From Novosphingobium sp. (GTDB lineage: Bacteria; Pseudomonadota; Alphaproteobacteria; Sphingomonadales; Sphingomonadaceae), in NCBI GenBank assembly GCA_028697875.1, contig JAQVEQ010000145.1, forward strand, positions 1-7,267: a stretch of 7,267 nt of DNA. The letters are read 5' to 3'. Below, piece after piece: positions 5,355 through 7,267 of the stretch. Numbering within the stretch: position 1 is the first letter of the stretch; every line of letters begins with the position of its first letter. A program made the position numbers and the translations under genes. The notes beneath the pieces were generated by a model, which was given only the letters and a program-made list of their open reading frames with translations, did not search any database and was not told where the DNA came from.

Positions 5355-5981
5355 ATGCGCAAGCTTCGTATGGCCTTCATCGCGGGTGTGGTCGCCATGT
5401 CGGCGGCCGGTGCGGCGGTGGCGGCAACCGCACATATCCATACCATGAAAGTCGACCTGCCCGACGGTTCGGTCGCGCAGATCCATTACACGGGCGACGT
5501 CGCGCCCAAGGTGGAAGTCGTCCCGGCTGCCGCCGATGACGCGGTCCTTGCGTTTCCGGCCGCCTTTGCCGGCCCGGACGAGGCGGCCTTCTTCGCGCCG
5601 TTCGCCCGGATGGACCGGATCATGGCGCAGATGGAACAGCGCCATCGCGCGATGTTGCGGCAAGTCGCCCAGATGGATGCCCAGGCGCAAAATGCGGCGG
5701 CCAATGGCGCGGCTGCGCCCGCTGGACTGGTCATGGCGGGCACGCTCCCGGCGGGCACGTCGGTGCATTACAGCTTCTATTCGTCGAGCAACGGCAAGGA
5801 CGGTTGCACTCGCACGGTCGAGTGGCGTTCCGACGGTTCTGACAAGCAGCCGCAGATCACCCGCACGAGCAGTGGTGATTGCGACAGCGCGAAGCCGTCC
5901 GCCATGCCGCAGTCGGCAGCCGAGGCCAAGCCCGCCGCGCCCGAAAGCGACCCGCGCCAGCTCCCCGGTCAATCGACCTGA
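5355..5981 (+). CDS. Exported protein with Met/Gln-rich helix and a cysteine pair, function unknown
   Basis: The product has 208 residues. A signal peptide is clear: MRKLR, a hydrophobic core, and AVA at 21-23 with cleavage likely just after. The mature N-terminus (24-57) looks like beta strands: HIHTMKVDLPDGSVAQIHYTGDVAPKVEVV. A Phe/Ala-rich stretch (63-83) leads to a helix with methionines at 86, 90, 93, 100 and 107 (MDRIMAQMEQRHRAMLRQV). After an Ala-rich linker comes a second strand-like domain (about 129-176, LPAGTSVHYSFYSSS) in which Cys151 and Cys176 may form a disulfide, then a Pro/Ala/Ser-rich tail. I recall similar unnamed proteins in sphingomonads, unchecked. It probably acts in the periplasm. 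The regular methionines and His28, His44, His97 might suggest metal contact, but no known metal motif is visible. The gene stands alone between the LysR-type gene and a strong terminator 24 bp after its stop. Confidence 0.8.
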   Translation: MRKLRMAFIAGVVAMSAAGAAVAATAHIHTMKVDLPDGSVAQIHYTGDVAPKVEVVPAAADDAVLAFPAAFAGPDEAAFFAPFARMDRIMAQMEQRHRAMLRQVAQMDAQAQNAAANGAAAPAGLVMAGTLPAGTSVHYSFYSSSNGKDGCTRTVEWRSDGSDKQPQITRTSSGDCDSAKPSAMPQSAAEAKPAAPESDPRQLPGQST

Positions 5982-6002
5982 CCGGCTCCCTCCCGGACAG
6001 GA

Positions 6003-6046
6003 AAGGACATGCCCCCGGCGCGGACTGCGCACGGGGGCATGTCTTT
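6003..6046. terminator. Strong hairpin terminator between convergent genes
   Basis: GACATGCCCCCG (6006-6017) and CGGGGGCATGTC (6032-6043) are perfect 12-bp inverted copies. Flanking G-U and A-T pairs extend the stem to 15 bp (6003-6046). Inside, GCGC (6018-6021) and GCGC (6027-6030) add four pairs, leaving A6031 bulged and a five-base loop. On the plus strand TTT-A follows the stem; on the minus strand a CTTTCC tract follows. It lies 24 bp after the plus-strand stop at 5981 and 19 bp past the minus-strand stop at 6065, so it probably ends transcription in both directions. Confidence 0.85.
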
Positions 6047-6064
6047 ATGAGCTGTGCGGACAGA

Positions 6065-6280
6065 TCAGTGATGCATGTGCTGCCGGAGGCCGGACCAGTC
6101 GTAGATCCTGCCGGGATCGTGCTGGATCACGCGCACGGCTTTCGTCAGGTATCGGGTCGCTCGCTTGCGGTGCTGCCCTTCTTCCTCGGCAGTCGGAGCA
6201 CCAAGCGCCATGAGCACTTCTTCACGCGCATGTTTGAGGCAGAGCGGCACGTCGGTTCGCGCAGGGGGTCGCGTTTGCAT
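6065..6280 (-). CDS. Small basic protein of 71 residues, function unknown
   Basis: I do not recognise this protein. It starts at the ATG read from 6280 and ends with TGA at 6067-6065. The frame extends 25 codons further upstream to another ATG (6355), but AGAGGA about six bases before the 6280 start and the abrupt change to low-complexity Arg/Pro/Ser residues upstream favour the shorter form. The sequence suggests two helices: DVPLCLKHAREEVLMALGAP (10-29) and an Arg/Lys-rich one, HRKRATRYLTKAVRVIQ (about 37-53), then DPGRIYDWSGLRQHMHH at the end. There is one Cys (14) and neither signal peptide nor membrane segment, so it should be cytoplasmic. The basic second helix could contact nucleic acid or an acidic partner, but that is only a guess. 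It lies 196 bp downstream of the PilZ gene on the same strand; a hairpin separates them, so it probably has its own promoter. Confidence 0.6.
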   Translation of the reverse strand: MQTRPPARTDVPLCLKHAREEVLMALGAPTAEEEGQHRKRATRYLTKAVRVIQHDPGRIYDWSGLRQHMHH

Positions 6281-6284
6281 GGCT

Positions 6285-6305
6285 TTCCTCTCAGTCGAGG
6301 AGGAA
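6285..6305 (-). promoter_or_regulatory. Hairpin covering the ribosome binding site of the 71-residue gene
   Basis: In the minus-strand transcript TTCCTC (6305-6300) pairs with GAGGAA (6290-6285) around a nine-base loop. The right arm is the Shine-Dalgarno itself, four bases before the start codon. Such a six-pair stem could lower translation until opened. CTTCCTCCTC upstream of a purine-rich ribosome site can pair like this by chance. Confidence 0.3.
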
Positions 6306-6389
6306 GCATCCGGTTGTCGGAGGGGCCGGATCGCCGGTCTTCCCGCCTCATTCACTTGCGGTCGGACCGATGTGGTAATTCGCCGACCA

Positions 6390-6404
6390 TTACTTACCCG
6401 TTAA
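6390..6404. promoter_or_regulatory. CtrA-like site in the region upstream of the 71-residue gene
   Basis: TTAC (6390-6393), seven bases, then TTAA (6401-6404) is one base away from the alphaproteobacterial cell-cycle regulator CtrA consensus TTAA-N7-TTAA. It overlaps the -10 of the candidate minus-strand promoter, where CtrA could repress. Short AT-rich matches are easily coincidental. Confidence 0.2.
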
Positions 6405-6430
6405 TACCATTGCCGCGCGAGTCGCACCAA
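6401..6430 (-). promoter_or_regulatory. Candidate promoter of the 71-residue gene
   Basis: On the minus strand TTGGTG (6430-6425) and TATTAA (6406-6401) are 18 bases apart; the -10 box keeps T1, A2, T3 and A5 of the consensus. The leader to the ATG at 6280 would be about 113 bases. This gap (6281-6476) is less GC-rich around 6370-6430 than its surroundings, as expected for a promoter region. Confidence 0.35.
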
Positions 6431-6443
6431 ATCCGGCGGTAAC

Positions 6444-6468
6444 GCCCGGCCCGAAAGAAAGGGCGGGC
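6444..6468 (-). terminator. Hairpin after the PilZ gene
   Basis: GCCCG-CCC and GGG-CGGGC (6444-6452 with 6461-6468, bulged G6449) form an 8-bp GC stem around the loop GAAAGAAA (plus-strand reading). It begins nine bases past the PilZ stop at 6477. Neither strand has a T-run after it, so it may be a Rho-assisted terminator or a transcript-stabilising end rather than a full intrinsic terminator. Confidence 0.45.
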
Positions 6469-6476
6469 TGCCGCTG

Positions 6477-6818
6477 TCAGGCGCGGGCGGAGCGGTGCGC
6501 CTGCCCGGAAAGATCCTTGTCCCGGCAGGAATGGATCATGCGGTCGAGAGTGCCGGCATGGAGCGACCGGTCGAAGCGCAGTCCGGCCAACCCGTCGTGA
6601 GCCCAGCGGACCGCGCCGGAAACCGGTTCGTAGCCGTCGATTTCCAGCGCGACACGCTGGCCGATTTCGAATGCTGTCCTGCCCAGGTTGCTGATCCGGC
6701 ATCCCTGGAGCGACAGCTCGATCAGCAATCCGCTGGCGATGTCTCCGGCCGTGCCGGTGATCCGCACCATCCGGCGAACGGCAAACCTCTTGTGCGCGCG
6801 GATATAGAGTACGGTCAT
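6477..6818 (-). CDS. Single-domain PilZ protein (possible c-di-GMP receptor)
   Basis: The 113-residue product is one PilZ domain, a beta barrel that in the family binds cyclic di-GMP and regulates motility, polysaccharide export or surface behaviour. RFAVR (11-15) fits the RxxxR loop. ELSLQG (34-39) occupies the place of the (D/N)xSxxG motif, with Glu instead of Asp or Asn at the first position. The later strands are typical: GQRVALEIDG (53-62) and VSGAVRWAHDGLAGLRFDRSL (66-86). The tail after 90 is polar and basic. There is neither signal peptide nor second domain, so it acts as a cytoplasmic stand-alone adaptor. The start is supported by GGGAGG ending four bases before the ATG read from 6818. 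The Glu substitution may weaken ligand binding; some PilZ proteins do not bind c-di-GMP at all. It is divergent to the lipoprotein gene at 7017 and has no cyclase or phosphodiesterase neighbour in the window. Confidence 0.85.
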   Translation of the reverse strand: MTVLYIRAHKRFAVRRMVRITGTAGDIASGLLIELSLQGCRISNLGRTAFEIGQRVALEIDGYEPVSGAVRWAHDGLAGLRFDRSLHAGTLDRMIHSCRDKDLSGQAHRSARA

Positions 6819-7016
6819 GGGCCCTCCCCGGCATGGGAAACCTGTTCGAAACCTTCTCTACCGTGATTTCCTTAAGCTTTCCCTGCCCGGTCAGCGGCGA
6901 AAGGGCATGCCAATTCGATCCATGTCGTTGTATGTTGCGGCGCGGACGGGGCAAACGGCGGACCGGGTGGCGCATGCCGGACCGGACCCCCTTTGAGCGT
7001 ACGATGGAGGCTGACG
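6819..7016. promoter_or_regulatory. Divergent intergenic region between the PilZ and lipoprotein genes
   Basis: These 198 bp must carry promoters for both directions. Toward the lipoprotein gene, TATGTT (6931-6936) with TGCCAA (6908-6913) at 17 bases is the best but weak sigma-70 match. GGCATGCC at 6904-6911 is a perfect 8-bp palindrome overlapping that -35 and could bind a dimeric regulator. I find no convincing promoter toward the PilZ gene. A direct repeat GAAACC (6837-6842, 6848-6853) spaced by 11 bases lies just upstream of the PilZ start. No RNA gene is apparent. Confidence 0.3.
7006..7010 (+). promoter_or_regulatory. Ribosome binding site of the lipoprotein gene
   Basis: GGAGG lies six bases before the ATG at 7017, the standard distance, and decides this start over the frames that run through the same stretch. 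Confidence 0.75.
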
Positions 7017-7267
7017 ATGAAAAGACCGACTGCGTTGCTTGCTGTTGCCCTGGCGGCCGCATCCCTGACGGGCTGCATGGATGGCCGCTACGGCCATGGC
7101 GGCTATATCGGGTGGCGCGATTATCCCTACCACGGGTGGTACGACGATTATTACGGCCCGATCTACGACGGCTACTGGGGGCTCGATGGCCTCTTCTATT
7201 TCCGGCTCGAAGGACGGGATGCCCGCTATCGGCGCGACGATCACCAGCATTTCCGGCGTGACGACGC
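7017..7267 (+). CDS. Tyr/Gly/Asp-rich lipoprotein, 3' end cut by window
   Basis: Eighty-three complete codons are present and the frame is still open at the window end. The N-terminus MKRPTALLAVALAAASLTGC is a lipoprotein signal: basic start, Ala/Leu core and lipobox LTGC, so Cys20 should be lipid-modified after cleavage by signal peptidase II. Met follows Cys, not Asp, which fits sorting to the outer membrane. The mature part is dense in Tyr, Trp, Gly and Asp (YGHGGYIGWRDYPYHGWYDD at 25-44; GPIYDGYWGLDGLFYFRL at 47-64), then charged with alternating Arg and Asp (RDARYRRDDHQHFRRDD). I recall comparable short unnamed proteins in sphingomonads. The aromatic-Gly pattern suggests an extended or beta-rich surface segment; no catalytic motif is visible. 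It is transcribed divergently from the PilZ gene. Confidence 0.8.
   Translation, partial: MKRPTALLAVALAAASLTGCMDGRYGHGGYIGWRDYPYHGWYDDYYGPIYDGYWGLDGLFYFRLEGRDARYRRDDHQHFRRDD

Noticed and set aside
5340..6032. Long minus-strand and alternative plus-strand frames through the signal-peptide gene and terminator
   Set aside because: Arg-rich shadow translations; one runs straight through the terminator hairpin. The frame from 5355 has the ribosome binding site and signal peptide.
6833..7261. A 142-codon plus-strand frame across the PilZ-lipoprotein gap
   Set aside because: It is Arg/Cys/Pro-rich without family features and overlaps the lipoprotein gene, whose start site and lipobox are clear in another frame.

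Overview
The window reads as ordinary chromosomal DNA from a GC-rich alphaproteobacterium, most likely a sphingomonad (Sphingomonadales). The grounds are strong G/C bias at third codon positions, a short RecO variant, and the gene order recO-leuB-metZ-apaG, which I recall from that order but cannot check here. No rRNA, tRNA, CRISPR array, transposase, integrase or phage gene is visible.

Layout. Bases 1-442 hold the 3' end of a TspO/MBR membrane protein gene and a small UbiK/BMFP-type coiled-coil gene. Bases 443-925 form an AT-rich island with one gene for a small cysteine-containing secreted protein of unknown function. Bases 930-4356 carry the core block on the plus strand: recO (recombinational repair), leuB (leucine synthesis), metZ (homocysteine synthesis from O-succinylhomoserine) and apaG. 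A LysR-type regulator follows (4427-5230), then a signal-peptide protein of unknown function (5355-5981) that ends at a strong hairpin terminator. The strand then switches: a 71-residue protein (6065-6280) and a PilZ-domain protein (6477-6818) lie on the minus strand. A Tyr/Gly/Asp-rich lipoprotein gene starts divergently at 7017 and runs off the end.

How the genes fit together. recO, leuB and metZ are tightly spaced, share a reading frame and are probably co-transcribed. leuB and metZ serve amino-acid synthesis; recO and apaG look like neighbours by conserved order rather than by pathway. The LysR regulator has no obvious target beyond possible self-regulation. The terminator at 6003-6046 lies between convergent genes. 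The PilZ gene and the lipoprotein gene share a divergent promoter region, which hints at envelope or surface regulation linked to c-di-GMP, but that link is inference.

I see no convincing new multi-gene system. The observations most worth checking are the AT-rich secreted-protein island and its 5' hairpin, the four-codon mini-cistron overlapping the recO start, a hairpin covering the ribosome binding site of the 71-residue gene, and a PilZ protein with a changed ligand motif.
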